NCBI GenBank assembly: GCA_000620205.1
Contig: JHVP01000002.1
Coordinates: 310,001-374,000, forward strand
Reading direction: 5' to 3'
Origin: Geodermatophilaceae bacterium URHA0031
Lineage (GTDB): Bacteria; Actinomycetota; Actinomycetes; Mycobacteriales; Geodermatophilaceae
Length of the DNA: 64,000 nt
Part shown: positions 25,963 to 34,713 of the stretch, one piece after another
Position numbering within the stretch: the stretch's first letter is position 1
Layout of the letters: every line of letters begins with the position of its first letter
Notes under the pieces: model-generated
What the model was told of the DNA's origin: nothing
Database searches by the model: none
What the model saw: the letters and a program-made list of their open reading frames with translations, nothing else
Position numbers and translations under genes: made by a program

Positions 25963-26958
25963 ATGACCCACGTGCTGGACCCGAGCGCGCTCACCGGTGC
26001 GGGGAGCCTGACCGGCCCCCTCCCGGACCCGTTCGCCGACGTGACCCGATCGGAGGACGCCTTCCGCGCGTTCCTGCACGGCCTGCCCGGCGTCGACCAG
26101 GTCGGCGCCGAGAACCGGGTGAAGGTGCTGGGCACCCGCTCGATCAAGACCACCGCCAAGGCGTGGGCGATCGACACCGCGATCTCGATGGTCGACCTCA
26201 CCACGCTCGAGGGGTCGGACACCCCGGGCAAGGTGCGCTCGCTGGCCGCCAAGGCGCGCCGCCCCGATCCCGAGGACCCCGGCTGCCCGCCGGTCGCGGC
26301 GGTCTGCGTCTACGGCGACCTGGCCGGGGTCGCGAAGCAGGCGCTGGCCGGCACGGACATCAAGGTGGCCGCCGTCGCCACCGCGTTCCCCAGCGGCCGC
26401 GCCAGCCGCGCGGTGAAGCTCGCCGACGTGCAGGACGCCGTCGGCCAGGGCGCCGACGAGATCGACATGGTCATCGACCGGGGGGCCTTCCTGGCCGGCC
26501 GGTACCTCGACGTGTTCGAGGAGATCGTCGCGGTCAAGGAGGCCTGCGGGTCCGCGCACCTGAAGGTCATCCTGGAGACCGGCGAGCTGGTCACCCTGGA
26601 CGCCGTCCGCCGCGCCTCCTGGCTGGCGATGCTGGCCGGCGGCGACTTCATCAAGACCTCCACCGGCAAGATCTCCCCCGCTGCCACGCTGCCGGTCTGC
26701 CTGGTGATGCTGGAGGCGGTCCGCGACTTCCGCGCCGCCACCGGCCGCCAGGTGGGGGTCAAGCCGGCCGGTGGCATCCGGACGACGAAGGACGCCGTGA
26801 AGCACCTCGTCCTGGTCAACGAGACCGCCGGGGCCGACTGGCTGTCCCCCGACTGGTTCCGCTTCGGCGCCTCCAGCCTGCTCAACGACCTGCTCCTGCA
26901 GCGGCAGAAGCTCCGCACCGGCCACTACTCCGGCCCCGACCACGTGAGCGTCGACTGA
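25963..26958 (+). CDS. deoC: Deoxyribose-phosphate aldolase
   Basis: Class I aldolase that splits 2-deoxyribose 5-phosphate into glyceraldehyde 3-phosphate and acetaldehyde. The 331-residue product has the Schiff-base lysine in FIKTSTGK, the second conserved Lys in VKPAGGIRTTKDA, and DEIDMVIDRG. ATG 25963 is preferred: GGAG lies ten bases upstream, and GAGAAT ends seven bases before it as a possible -10. ATG 25954 is too close to the purine run. The next two genes encode aldehyde dehydrogenase-family proteins that could take the acetaldehyde or a related aldehyde. Confidence 0.93.
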   Translation: MTHVLDPSALTGAGSLTGPLPDPFADVTRSEDAFRAFLHGLPGVDQVGAENRVKVLGTRSIKTTAKAWAIDTAISMVDLTTLEGSDTPGKVRSLAAKARRPDPEDPGCPPVAAVCVYGDLAGVAKQALAGTDIKVAAVATAFPSGRASRAVKLADVQDAVGQGADEIDMVIDRGAFLAGRYLDVFEEIVAVKEACGSAHLKVILETGELVTLDAVRRASWLAMLAGGDFIKTSTGKISPAATLPVCLVMLEAVRDFRAATGRQVGVKPAGGIRTTKDAVKHLVLVNETAGADWLSPDWFRFGASSLLNDLLLQRQKLRTGHYSGPDHVSVD

Positions 26959-26959
26959 G

Positions 26960-28399
26960 ATGAGCATCTTCGAGTACGCCCCCGCGCCCGAGTCGCGGTC
27001 GATCGTCGACGTCCGGCCCAACTACGGCCTGTTCATCGACGGCGAGTTCACCGACGGCACCGGCGCGCCGCTGAAGACGGTCAACCCGGCCACCGAGGAG
27101 GTGCTCAGCGAGGTCGCCACCGGCAGCGACGAGGACGTCGACCGCGCCGTCCGGGCCGCCCGCCGTGCCTTCACCCGGGTCTGGGGTCCGATGCGGCCGG
27201 CCGACCGCGGCAAGTACCTGTTCCGCATCGCCCGGCTGCTGCAGGAGCGCGCGCGGGAGTTCGCCGTCCTGGAGACGCTGGACAACGGCAAGCCGATCCG
27301 GGAGAGCCGGGACGTCGACGTCCCGCTGGCCGCGGCGCACTTCTTCTACCACGCCGGGTGGGCGGACAAGCTCGAGCACGCGGGCCTCGGCCCGGCCCCG
27401 CGCCCGCTCGGCGTGGCCGGGCAGGTCATCCCGTGGAACTTCCCGCTGCTGATGCTGGCCTGGAAGGTCGCCCCGGCGCTCGCGGCCGGCAACACCGTCG
27501 TCCTCAAGCCGGCCGAGACGACGCCGCTGACCGCGCTGCTGTTCGCCGAGGTCTGCCGGCAGGCCGACCTGCCGCCGGGCGTGGTGAACATCGTCCCCGG
27601 CGCCGGGGAGACCGGTCGCGCGGTGATCAGCCACCCGGACGTGGACAAGGTCGCGTTCACCGGCTCCACCGAGGTGGGCCGGTCCATCGCGCGCGCGGTC
27701 GCCGGGACGTCGAAGCGGCTCACCCTCGAGCTCGGCGGCAAGGCGGCCAACATCGTCTTCGACGACGCCCCGGTCGACCAGGCCGTCGAGGGCATCGTCC
27801 GCGGCATCTTCTTCAACCAGGGCCACGTCTGCTGCGCCGGATCCCGGCTGCTGGTGCAGGAGTCGGTGCACGACGACGTGGTGGCGGCGCTGCAGCGGCG
27901 GATCGGCACCCTGCGGGTCGGTGACCCGATGGACAAGAACACCGACCTGGGCGCGATCAACAGCGCCGAGCAGCTGGCCCGGATCCGCGAGCTGACCGCG
28001 TTCGGGGAGACCGAGGGCGCGACCTGCTGGCAGCCCGAGGGCGAGCTGCCCGGGCGCGGGTGGTGGTTCAAGCCGACCGTCTTCACCGACGTGTCGCCCG
28101 CGCACCGGATCGCCCGCGACGAGGTCTTCGGCCCCGTGCTGTCGGTGATGACCTTCCGCACCCCCGACGAGGCCGTGGCCAAGGCCAACAACACCACCTA
28201 CGGGCTCTCGGCCGGCATCTGGAGCGAGAAGGGCTCCCGGATCCTGTCCGTCACCAGCAAGCTGCGGGCCGGCGTGGTGTGGGCCAACACGTTCAACGAG
28301 TTCGACCCGACCTCGCCGTTCGGCGGCTACAAGCAGTCCGGGTACGGCCGCGAGGGCGGCCGGCAGGGGCTCGCGGCCTACCTGCAGGGAGACAACTGA
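26960..28399 (+). CDS. NAD(P)-dependent aldehyde dehydrogenase
   Basis: Full-length class 3-fold aldehyde dehydrogenase of 479 residues. It has VIPWNFPLLMLAWK, the NAD-binding FTGSTEVGR, the catalytic Glu in LELGGKAANIVFDD, and the catalytic Cys in FFNQGHVCCAGSR. ATG follows the deoC stop after one base, so it is coupled to deoC. Oxidation of the acetaldehyde made by DeoC is the natural suggestion, though other aldehydes are possible. Confidence 0.93.
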   Translation: MSIFEYAPAPESRSIVDVRPNYGLFIDGEFTDGTGAPLKTVNPATEEVLSEVATGSDEDVDRAVRAARRAFTRVWGPMRPADRGKYLFRIARLLQERAREFAVLETLDNGKPIRESRDVDVPLAAAHFFYHAGWADKLEHAGLGPAPRPLGVAGQVIPWNFPLLMLAWKVAPALAAGNTVVLKPAETTPLTALLFAEVCRQADLPPGVVNIVPGAGETGRAVISHPDVDKVAFTGSTEVGRSIARAVAGTSKRLTLELGGKAANIVFDDAPVDQAVEGIVRGIFFNQGHVCCAGSRLLVQESVHDDVVAALQRRIGTLRVGDPMDKNTDLGAINSAEQLARIRELTAFGETEGATCWQPEGELPGRGWWFKPTVFTDVSPAHRIARDEVFGPVLSVMTFRTPDEAVAKANNTTYGLSAGIWSEKGSRILSVTSKLRAGVVWANTFNEFDPTSPFGGYKQSGYGREGGRQGLAAYLQGDN

Positions 28400-29265
28400 T
28401 GAGCGACCGGCTCACCGTGCGCAAGACCTACAAGCTCTACCTGGGCGGGGCGTTCCCCCGCTCGGAGTCCGGCCGCACCTACGAGGTCACCGACGCCAAG
28501 GGCCACTTCCTGGCCAACGCCGCCCGGGCCTCGCGGAAGGACGCGCGGGACGCCGTCGTCGCCGCCCGCGGCGCCTTCGGCAAGTGGTCGGGCGCGACCG
28601 CCTACAACCGCGGGCAGGTGCTCTACCGGGTCGCCGAGGTGATGGAGGGCCGCGCCGCCCAGTTCGCCGAGGAGGTCGCCGCCGGTGAGGGCATCTCGTC
28701 GTCCAGGGCCCGGGCCGAGGTGGACGCGGCGATCGACCGGTGGGTCTGGTACGCCGGCTGGACCGACAAGCTCGCCGCGGTGCTCGGCAGCACCAACCCG
28801 GTCGCCGGCCCCTACTTCGGCTTCTCGCTGCCCGAGCCGACCGGGGTGGTGGCCGTGCTGGCCCCTCAGCGGTCGAGTCTGCTCGGGCTGGTCAGCGTGC
28901 TCGGCCCGGTGCTGGCCGGCGGCAACACCGCCGTCGTCGTCACCTCCACGGCGCGCCCGCTGCCGGCGGTCACCCTGGGCGAGGTGCTGGCCACCTCCGA
29001 CGTCCCAGGTGGGGTGGTCAACCTGCTGACCGGTGACGCCGCGGAGATCGGCCCCTGGCTGGCCGAGCACGCCGACGTCGACGCGATCGACCTGGCGGGC
29101 GCGCCGGCGCCGCTGGCGATGGAGCTCGAGCGCTCCGCGGCCGGCACGGTCAAGCGGGTGCTGCGGGCACCCGCCGAGGAGCCGGACTGGACCGCCGACC
29201 CGGGGCTGTCCCGGCTGCGCCCGTTCTTGGAGACCAAGTCGGTGTGGCACCCCATCGGCGTGTAG
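28399..29265 (+). CDS. Short aldehyde dehydrogenase-family protein lacking the catalytic half
   Basis: A 288-residue product homologous only to the N-terminal and NAD-binding part of aldehyde dehydrogenases: YKLYLGGAFPRSESGRTYEV near the start, then VLAPQRSSLLGLVSVLGPVL and LAGGNTAVVV. It ends shortly after the region that would hold FTGS and contains no catalytic Cys loop or ELGGK Glu. Its ATG overlaps the stop of the full-length enzyme (TGATG). Fixed order after deoC and an intact paralogue suggests a regulatory or structural partner, not simple decay; no frameshift relic follows the stop. Confidence 0.82.
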   Translation: MSDRLTVRKTYKLYLGGAFPRSESGRTYEVTDAKGHFLANAARASRKDARDAVVAARGAFGKWSGATAYNRGQVLYRVAEVMEGRAAQFAEEVAAGEGISSSRARAEVDAAIDRWVWYAGWTDKLAAVLGSTNPVAGPYFGFSLPEPTGVVAVLAPQRSSLLGLVSVLGPVLAGGNTAVVVTSTARPLPAVTLGEVLATSDVPGGVVNLLTGDAAEIGPWLAEHADVDAIDLAGAPAPLAMELERSAAGTVKRVLRAPAEEPDWTADPGLSRLRPFLETKSVWHPIGV

Positions 29266-29311
29266 GGGAACGCCCGAGCGCGCGCCCAGGGGCATCGGGC
29301 AGGATCGTCGC

Positions 29312-30745
29312 GTGGCCCGCCCCAGCATCGTCCCCATCGCCCTGACCCTCGACGACCGCACGGGCTACACGCTCTGGGCGCCGCCGTGGGAGGAAGACGG
29401 CGAGGAGTGGCAGGCGTTCCTCGGCAGCACCGTCGACCTGCCGGCCGACATCAACGACGACGACCCCGAGGCCCCCGGCCCCACCGCCGTCGTGCACCTG
29501 TTCCCCTCCCCCGCCGCGCTGGCCGCGTTCTGCCGGGTGAGCACCGACCACGACCTGGCCGACCACCCCGTCTGGCCGGTCGTGGCGACGCTCGGCCCCG
29601 AGGACCTGACCCCGGACGAGGACCACCGCTTCGACCTCGACGGGGTCTACGACGTGGTCGCGGAGAACCCCGACCGGTGGGCCGTCGAGGAGCTGGCCGC
29701 CACCGTCGACATCGTCGGTCGGCTGGCCGAGTGCTGCGACACCCCGGCCGAGGACGACGACGAGGACGACGACGAGACCGCGTTCGAGTCCGTCGCCGAG
29801 CTGGTCTCCCGCCCGGAGGCCGCCGCGCTGGGTCTGGGCATCGACGCGTTCCTCGGCCGCGACGGCGAGGAGGCCTGGGCCCGGCTGGGCACCGCGATCG
29901 ACGAGCTGTGGGAGGACGTCCTCGAGGAGCTCGACGACCACCTGGACTGGACCGGCGCCGGCACCGTCTCCACCGAGGACTACCCGTCCGCCGCCGAGGA
30001 GGCCGAGGCGCGGGCCGCCGAGCCGGAGGACGACGAGGACGACGACGACCTGGACGACGACACCCCGGCCCGTCCCGCCGCCGGCCCGACTGCTGCGGCC
30101 CCGGCCGAGGCGGCGACCGCCGGCATCCGGACCATCCGCGGTGGCAGCGACCTCGCCGTCACCCCGGCCGCCGTCGCCGCGGCGCAGGAGTTCTGGGAGG
30201 CGGTCGGCATCCTGCCGGTCGAGGTCGTCGTCCCCGAGGGCGCCGGGCTGACGCTGCGCTGCTACGTCGAGGACCGGGCCCGGTTCCTCGGCCGCGAGGG
30301 GCAGGTCTTCGTCTTCCGGACCCCGGTCGAGCTGGCCCGGTTCTGCGCCGGCGACGAGGCCCACGACCTCACCGAGATCGCGTCGTGGGCCGAGGTCGCC
30401 GACACCGACACCCTGCCGCTGCCGGCCGACCAGGACCGCTACGACCTGGTGGAGATCTCCGAGGTGCTCGCCGAGGTGGCCCAGGGGGCCGGTGGGCTGG
30501 TCGAGCTGCGGGCGCTGCTGCAGCCGGTGGAGGGCGTGCTCGACCTCGCCGAGTACGCCGACCTGCCACGGGTGCAGCAGCAGCTGGCCGCCGACGCGCC
30601 GCTGGGCAGGGTCGTGGCCCGCGCCGACAGCAACCCGCGCGCACCGTTGGCCGCCGAGGAGGCGCCGGCGCTGGTGACCGCGTGGCAGCAGATCGTCGAG
30701 GACATCAGCACCGCGCTGGTCTTCCGCAGCGACGTCGCACGCTGA
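29312..30745 (+). CDS. Acidic protein with internal domain duplication, unknown function
   Basis: A 477-residue soluble protein, strongly acidic, with Asp/Glu runs near residues 147-160 and 235-255. Two segments are clearly related: about 60-140 (HLFPSPAALAAFC, DHDLADHPVW, HRFDLDGVYDVVAE) and about 330-415 (FVFRTPVELARFC, AHDLTEIASW, DRYDLVEISEVLAE). It has no signal peptide or membrane helix and no catalytic motif I recognise. GTG 29312 lies six bases after CAGGAT, a weak leaderless-type -10. Such proteins are sometimes labelled primosomal in actinobacterial genomes, without evidence here. Confidence 0.75.
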   Translation: MARPSIVPIALTLDDRTGYTLWAPPWEEDGEEWQAFLGSTVDLPADINDDDPEAPGPTAVVHLFPSPAALAAFCRVSTDHDLADHPVWPVVATLGPEDLTPDEDHRFDLDGVYDVVAENPDRWAVEELAATVDIVGRLAECCDTPAEDDDEDDDETAFESVAELVSRPEAAALGLGIDAFLGRDGEEAWARLGTAIDELWEDVLEELDDHLDWTGAGTVSTEDYPSAAEEAEARAAEPEDDEDDDDLDDDTPARPAAGPTAAAPAEAATAGIRTIRGGSDLAVTPAAVAAAQEFWEAVGILPVEVVVPEGAGLTLRCYVEDRARFLGREGQVFVFRTPVELARFCAGDEAHDLTEIASWAEVADTDTLPLPADQDRYDLVEISEVLAEVAQGAGGLVELRALLQPVEGVLDLAEYADLPRVQQQLAADAPLGRVVARADSNPRAPLAAEEAPALVTAWQQIVEDISTALVFRSDVAR

Positions 30746-30768
30746 GCGGGGACGCCGCCCACCGTGTT

Positions 30769-30834
30769 GATCATGGGCGCCGTGCCGCAGGACACGCCGT
30801 CGGTGGCGTGTCGCCCGGCACGATGCCCATGATC
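30769..30834. repeat. Nested palindrome between convergent genes
   Basis: The outer arms, 30769-30787 (GATCATGGGCGCCGTGCCG) and 30816-30834, pair over 19 bases with two mismatches. An inner perfect stem GACACGCC/GGCGTGTC (30791-30798 and 30805-30812) closes on a six-base loop. It lies 24 bases after the acidic-protein stop and could end that transcript or be a REP-like element. Confidence 0.65.
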
Positions 30835-30853
30835 GACTGAGCACCACGCGAGA

Positions 30854-30898
30854 ACGGCAACGGCCGGCCCCCGCAGTGCGGGGACCGGCCGTTGCCGT
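30854..30898 (-). terminator. Rho-independent-type hairpin after the DEAD-box helicase gene
   Basis: A 14-bp perfect arm (ACGGCAACGGCCGG at 30854-30867 with 30885-30898) continues into a six-bp inner stem. The single C/A mismatch on the plus strand becomes a U-G wobble in minus-strand RNA, so the hairpin is fully paired only in the helicase transcript. It starts 17 bases after the helicase stop. Confidence 0.75.
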
Positions 30899-30914
30899 CA
30901 GGTGCTGCTCAGCC

Positions 30915-32555
30915 TCAGAAGCTGCGGGCCGGGCGCGAGGGACGCCCGCCGGGGCGGTGCCCCTCGCCCGAGCTGCGGTACCCGCCGGGACGACGGTCCC
31001 GGTCGCCGCCGCCCGCAGCGCGATCCCGATCGCCGTAGGAGCGCTCGCCCGAGGGGCGGCCTCCGTACGAGCGGTCGCGGTCGCCACCGGCGGACCGGTC
31101 AGCGGTGCGATCCCGATCGCCGTAGGAGCGGTCGCCCGAGGGGCGGTCTCCGTACGTGCGCTCGCGGTCGCCGGCGGGCCGACGCGGGCCACCCCGGTAG
31201 CCGGGGCGGTCACCGGTGGGACGACGCCCGTCGCGGCCACCGGCCGGCCGACGCGACTCGCGCACCGGACGGACGATCGGCTCGACGAACGTGCCACCGG
31301 CGACGAGGTCGGTGATGGGCGCGTCACCCGGACGGATCCGGGTCACCTGCGGGTCCAGCTTGGCCTGGCGGAACCGGCGCTTGGCCTGCCCCACCTGGTC
31401 GGGCAGCAGCAGCGAGACCACGACACCCGCGGCACCGGCGCGCGCGGTGCGGCCGGAGCGGTGCAGGTAGGTCTTGTGGTCTGCCGGCGGGTCGTAGTGC
31501 AGCACCAGCGACACGTCGTCGACGTGGATGCCACGCGCTGCGACGTCGGTGGCCACCAGCACCGGGCTGCGGGCGTCGGTGAACGCCTCCAGCGCGCGGC
31601 GGCGAGCCGACTGGGGCAGGCCACCGTGGATGGCCTCGGCCTTGATGCCGACCATCTGCAGGTTGTCGGCCAGCCGGTCGGCACCGTGCTGGGTGCGGAC
31701 GAAGATGATGATCCGGCCCGGACGGGCGGCCATCGCCTCCGCGATCTTCAGCTTGTCCGGGAAGGACACGCTGTAGGCGAGGTGCTCGGCCTGCGGGCCG
31801 GTGTCGGCCGCCTTGGCGACCTCGTGCCGCGCCGGGTCCTTGAGGTAGCGACGCACCAGGGTGTCGACCTCGCCGTCCAGCGTGGCGGAGAACAGCAGGC
31901 GCTGACCGTCGGTGCGGGTCTGGTCGAGCAGCTCCTTGACCACCGGCAGGAAGCCGAGGTCGGACATGAAGTCGGCCTCGTCGATGACCGAGACGACGAC
32001 CTCGGAGAGGGTCGCCTCGCCCTGGTTGATCAGGTCCTGCAGCCGCCCGGGGGTGGCGATGAGCACGTCGACGCCGCGACGCAGCTGCTGGATCTGGCGG
32101 TACATCGAGGCGCCGCCGTAGACGGCCGCCAGCTGCACGCCGATGCTCTGACCCAGGGGGGCCAGGTTGTCGTGCACCTGCTGGGCCAGCTCGCGGGTCG
32201 GCACCAGGATCAGGCCGCGCGGTGCGCGGCGACCCTGCTGCACGTCCTCGCCGAGGCGGGCCAGCAGCGGCAGGCCGAAGGCCAGCGTCTTGCCCGAGCC
32301 GGTGGCGGCCTTGCCGAGCACGTCGCGCCCGGCGAGGGCGTCCGGCAGGGCGCTGGTCTGGATGGCGAACGGGTGGCGGATGCCCTTGCGCTCGAGCGCG
32401 GTGACCAGCGGCTGGGGCAGGCCCAGCTGGGCGAAGGTCGGGCCGGTGGGCTCGGCGGGGGTCTGGGGGGTCTCCTCGGTCACGGCTGCCGTGGTCTCGG
32501 GGAGGTCGTTCTCAGGTGCGGTGTGCTGGGTGTCGACAGAGTCGAACGAGGACAA
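30915..32555 (-). CDS. DEAD-box RNA helicase with Arg/Gly-rich tail
   Basis: ATP-dependent RNA helicase of 546 residues. All core motifs are visible: the Q-motif region HPFAIQTSALP, Walker A AATGSGKT, PTRELAQQ, VIDEADFM, SAT, ATDVAARGIHVDD and HRSGRTARAG. The last 120 residues are Arg/Gly/Asp/Tyr-rich repeats (SYGDRDR, RPSGERSYGD), typical of RNA-binding tails. TTG 32555 is chosen because GGAG lies seven bases upstream and the upstream frame looks non-coding. The 223-base gap before it (32556-32778) probably contains a long leader, but I see no defined motif there. Confidence 0.9.
   Translation of the reverse strand: MSSFDSVDTQHTAPENDLPETTAAVTEETPQTPAEPTGPTFAQLGLPQPLVTALERKGIRHPFAIQTSALPDALAGRDVLGKAATGSGKTLAFGLPLLARLGEDVQQGRRAPRGLILVPTRELAQQVHDNLAPLGQSIGVQLAAVYGGASMYRQIQQLRRGVDVLIATPGRLQDLINQGEATLSEVVVSVIDEADFMSDLGFLPVVKELLDQTRTDGQRLLFSATLDGEVDTLVRRYLKDPARHEVAKAADTGPQAEHLAYSVSFPDKLKIAEAMAARPGRIIIFVRTQHGADRLADNLQMVGIKAEAIHGGLPQSARRRALEAFTDARSPVLVATDVAARGIHVDDVSLVLHYDPPADHKTYLHRSGRTARAGAAGVVVSLLLPDQVGQAKRRFRQAKLDPQVTRIRPGDAPITDLVAGGTFVEPIVRPVRESRRPAGGRDGRRPTGDRPGYRGGPRRPAGDRERTYGDRPSGDRSYGDRDRTADRSAGGDRDRSYGGRPSGERSYGDRDRAAGGGDRDRRPGGYRSSGEGHRPGGRPSRPARSF
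31021..31172 (-). repeat. In-frame 87-bp repeat in the helicase tail
   Basis: About 65 bases starting at 31021 recur from 31108 with few changes, a period of 87 bases or 29 codons. Each unit encodes a tail block with RPSG-ERSYGD-type residues, so the RNA-binding tail has grown by in-frame duplication. Confidence 0.7.
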
Positions 32556-32778
32556 GCGGGAACTCCGATACAGATCGGTGCGCGTCCCGTGGTGATGCTG
32601 ACCGCCGGATTCCCGGCGTCCACACTGGTGATCGTCGCCGTCTGCGATGACGCGTGATCTGCACGGATGCGCTGCCCGGACAGGACCGTCCGGGAGGATG
32701 ACCGGCACTCACCGGCACGATCAGGTTAGCAGTGTGCGGGCTCGCATGATTCCCGCTGTCCACCGAGGGCGATGGAGG

Positions 32779-33858
32779 TCACTCCGAGGAGCGCACGGCG
32801 GCGTACCCCGGGCGGACGACCTCGAGCAGCAGCCGGGACCGCTCGCCGTCGTCCAGGAAGGCCCCGGTCAGCGCACGTTCGGTGACCGTCTGGACGTCGT
32901 CCCAGCTCCACCCGTGGGCGGCCACGACGTCGGTGAACTCGCTGGTCAGCGAGACCCCGCTCATCAGCCGGTTGTCGGTGTTGAGGGTCACCGTGAACCC
33001 GCCGCGGTGCAGCCGGCCGACCGGGTGCTCGGCGAGCGAGGGGTAGGCGCCGGTCTGCACGTTGGAGGTGGGGGCGACCTCCAGCGGCACCCGCTCCTCC
33101 AGCACCCGCCGGGCGACCGGGCCCAGCGGGCCGTCCAGCGGCACCTCGTCGGCGATTCGCACGCCGTGCCCGAGCCGCTCGGCGCCGGCGCCGTCCAGGG
33201 CAGCCCGGATGGACGCGATGCCGGCGGCCTCCCCGGCGTGGACGGTGCGGTGCGCGCCGGCCCGGTCCAGCAGCGCGATGGCGTCGGGGATGCGGTCCGG
33301 CGGGAACCCGTCCTCGGGCCCGGCGAGGTCGAACCCGACGACGCCGGAGCCCTGGTACCGGACGACCAGCCCGGCGACCTCGACCCACCGGTCGGCCTGG
33401 CGCATCGCGCAGAGCAGGGCTCCCACGCCGATCGGCCGGCCCGCCGCAGCGGCCTCCCGGCTGCCCTGGGCGTACCCGTCGAGCATCGCCTCCACGGCGG
33501 TCTCCAGCGGCATCCCGGTGAGCAGCTCGGGCGCCATCCGCACCTCGGCGTGGACCACCCCGTCGGCCGCCAGGTCCAGCGCGCACTCCCGGGCCACCCG
33601 CTGCACCGCCTCGGGCCGCTGCATCACCGCGACGGTGTGCGCGAACGTGAGCAGGTAGCGCTCCAGGGAGCCGGAGTCCGCGGACTCACGGAACCAGCGG
33701 CCCAGCGCCTCCGGCTCGTCGGCGGGCAGCTCGCGGTACCCGATCTCGTCGGCCAGCTCGAGGACGGTCTGCGGCCGCAGCCCGCCGTCGAGGTGGTCGT
33801 GCAGCAGCACCTTCGGCGCGAGGTTCAGAGTGGTGGCGTCCAGTGGTGCGGCGGGCAT
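32779..33858 (-). CDS. add: Adenosine deaminase
   Basis: Zinc-dependent deamination of (deoxy)adenosine to (deoxy)inosine, feeding PunA. The 359-residue product has LLHDHLDGGLRP (metal His-x-His), the catalytic HAGE (TVHAGEAAG), RLGHGVRI and the Asp ligand in TLNTDNRLMSG. ATG 33858 is six bases downstream of TAACGT, consistent with a leaderless mRNA. It follows the ABC-2 exporter pair on the same strand. The same gene set (add, deoA, cdd) occurs in M. tuberculosis. Confidence 0.95.
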   Translation of the reverse strand: MPAAPLDATTLNLAPKVLLHDHLDGGLRPQTVLELADEIGYRELPADEPEALGRWFRESADSGSLERYLLTFAHTVAVMQRPEAVQRVARECALDLAADGVVHAEVRMAPELLTGMPLETAVEAMLDGYAQGSREAAAAGRPIGVGALLCAMRQADRWVEVAGLVVRYQGSGVVGFDLAGPEDGFPPDRIPDAIALLDRAGAHRTVHAGEAAGIASIRAALDGAGAERLGHGVRIADEVPLDGPLGPVARRVLEERVPLEVAPTSNVQTGAYPSLAEHPVGRLHRGGFTVTLNTDNRLMSGVSLTSEFTDVVAAHGWSWDDVQTVTERALTGAFLDDGERSRLLLEVVRPGYAAVRSSE

Positions 33859-33864
33859 CCCCGC

Positions 33865-33870
33865 ACGTTA
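33865..33870 (-). promoter_or_regulatory. Putative -10 box for leaderless add mRNA
   Basis: TAACGT on the minus strand ends six bases before the add ATG. No Shine-Dalgarno lies between, and the upstream exporter permease gene ends only 25 bases further on. Confidence 0.5.
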
Positions 33871-33894
33871 CCGGCACCCCTCGGACCGGGGACG

Positions 33895-34713
33895 TCAGCG
33901 GTCGACCCGGTCCTGCCAGCGGAAGGTGCGGACGCAGAGCACCAGGCCGACGACGCACCAGATGCCCAGCACCAGCGCGACCCGACCCAGCTCCCAGCTG
34001 CCGGCCGGCTCCTCCGCGGCCAGCGCGTCGGGCAGGAACACCGAGCGCAGTCCCTGCGCCATCCACTTGAGCGGGAACAGCGCAGCGACCGTCTGCAGCC
34101 AGTTGGGCACCTGGCTGAACAGGAAGAAGACGCCGGAGATGAACTGCAGCACCAGCGCGACCGGGGTGACCGTGGCCGAGGCGGAGCGCCCGTTGCGGGC
34201 CAGGCTGGAGACGGCGATGCCCAGCAGCGTGCAGGCCGCCGAACCGAGCGCCGCCACCCAGATGAAGGTCAGCCAGTCCGCGCCCGAGGGCAGCTGCACG
34301 CCGTAGAAGCCGGCGCCGATCCCCAGCAGGATGGCGATGATCAGCACCGTGACCGCGAGGACCTGCACGACCTTGCCCACGAAGTAGGCGCTCTTGGGCA
34401 TCGGGGTGCCGGCCAGGCTCTTCAGCGTGCCGTCCGACCTCTCGGTGGCGATGCCGATGGCCATGTTCTGCAGGCTGGCGCCGAGGATCCCGGCGGCGAT
34501 CACGCCGGCCATGAAGTACTGGGTGAAGGAGACACCGCTGCCCAGGTCGTAGTCCAGGACGGCACCGAACACCAGCAGCAGGATGACCGGGAAGAACAGC
34601 GTGAAGACGACGGACTCGCGCTGCCGGAAGAACTCCTTGAGCTCCACCCCGGCGCGGGTGCGGCAGACGCTGCCGACCGACGGGAGCCCGCGCTCGGCTG
34701 TGCTGGTGGTCAT
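33895..34713 (-). CDS. ABC-2 type exporter permease
   Basis: A 272-residue membrane protein with six hydrophobic segments: the first around 35-54 (SVVFTLFFPVILLLVFGAV), the last around 240-260 (ALVLGIWCVVGLVLCV). An ABC-2 signature-like stretch is ERSDGTLKSLAGTPM. Its ATG overlaps the stop of the ATPase gene (ATGA), so the pair forms one exporter. The substrate, perhaps a drug or lipid, cannot be told. Confidence 0.9.
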   Translation of the reverse strand: MTTSTAERGLPSVGSVCRTRAGVELKEFFRQRESVVFTLFFPVILLLVFGAVLDYDLGSGVSFTQYFMAGVIAAGILGASLQNMAIGIATERSDGTLKSLAGTPMPKSAYFVGKVVQVLAVTVLIIAILLGIGAGFYGVQLPSGADWLTFIWVAALGSAACTLLGIAVSSLARNGRSASATVTPVALVLQFISGVFFLFSQVPNWLQTVAALFPLKWMAQGLRSVFLPDALAAEEPAGSWELGRVALVLGIWCVVGLVLCVRTFRWQDRVDR

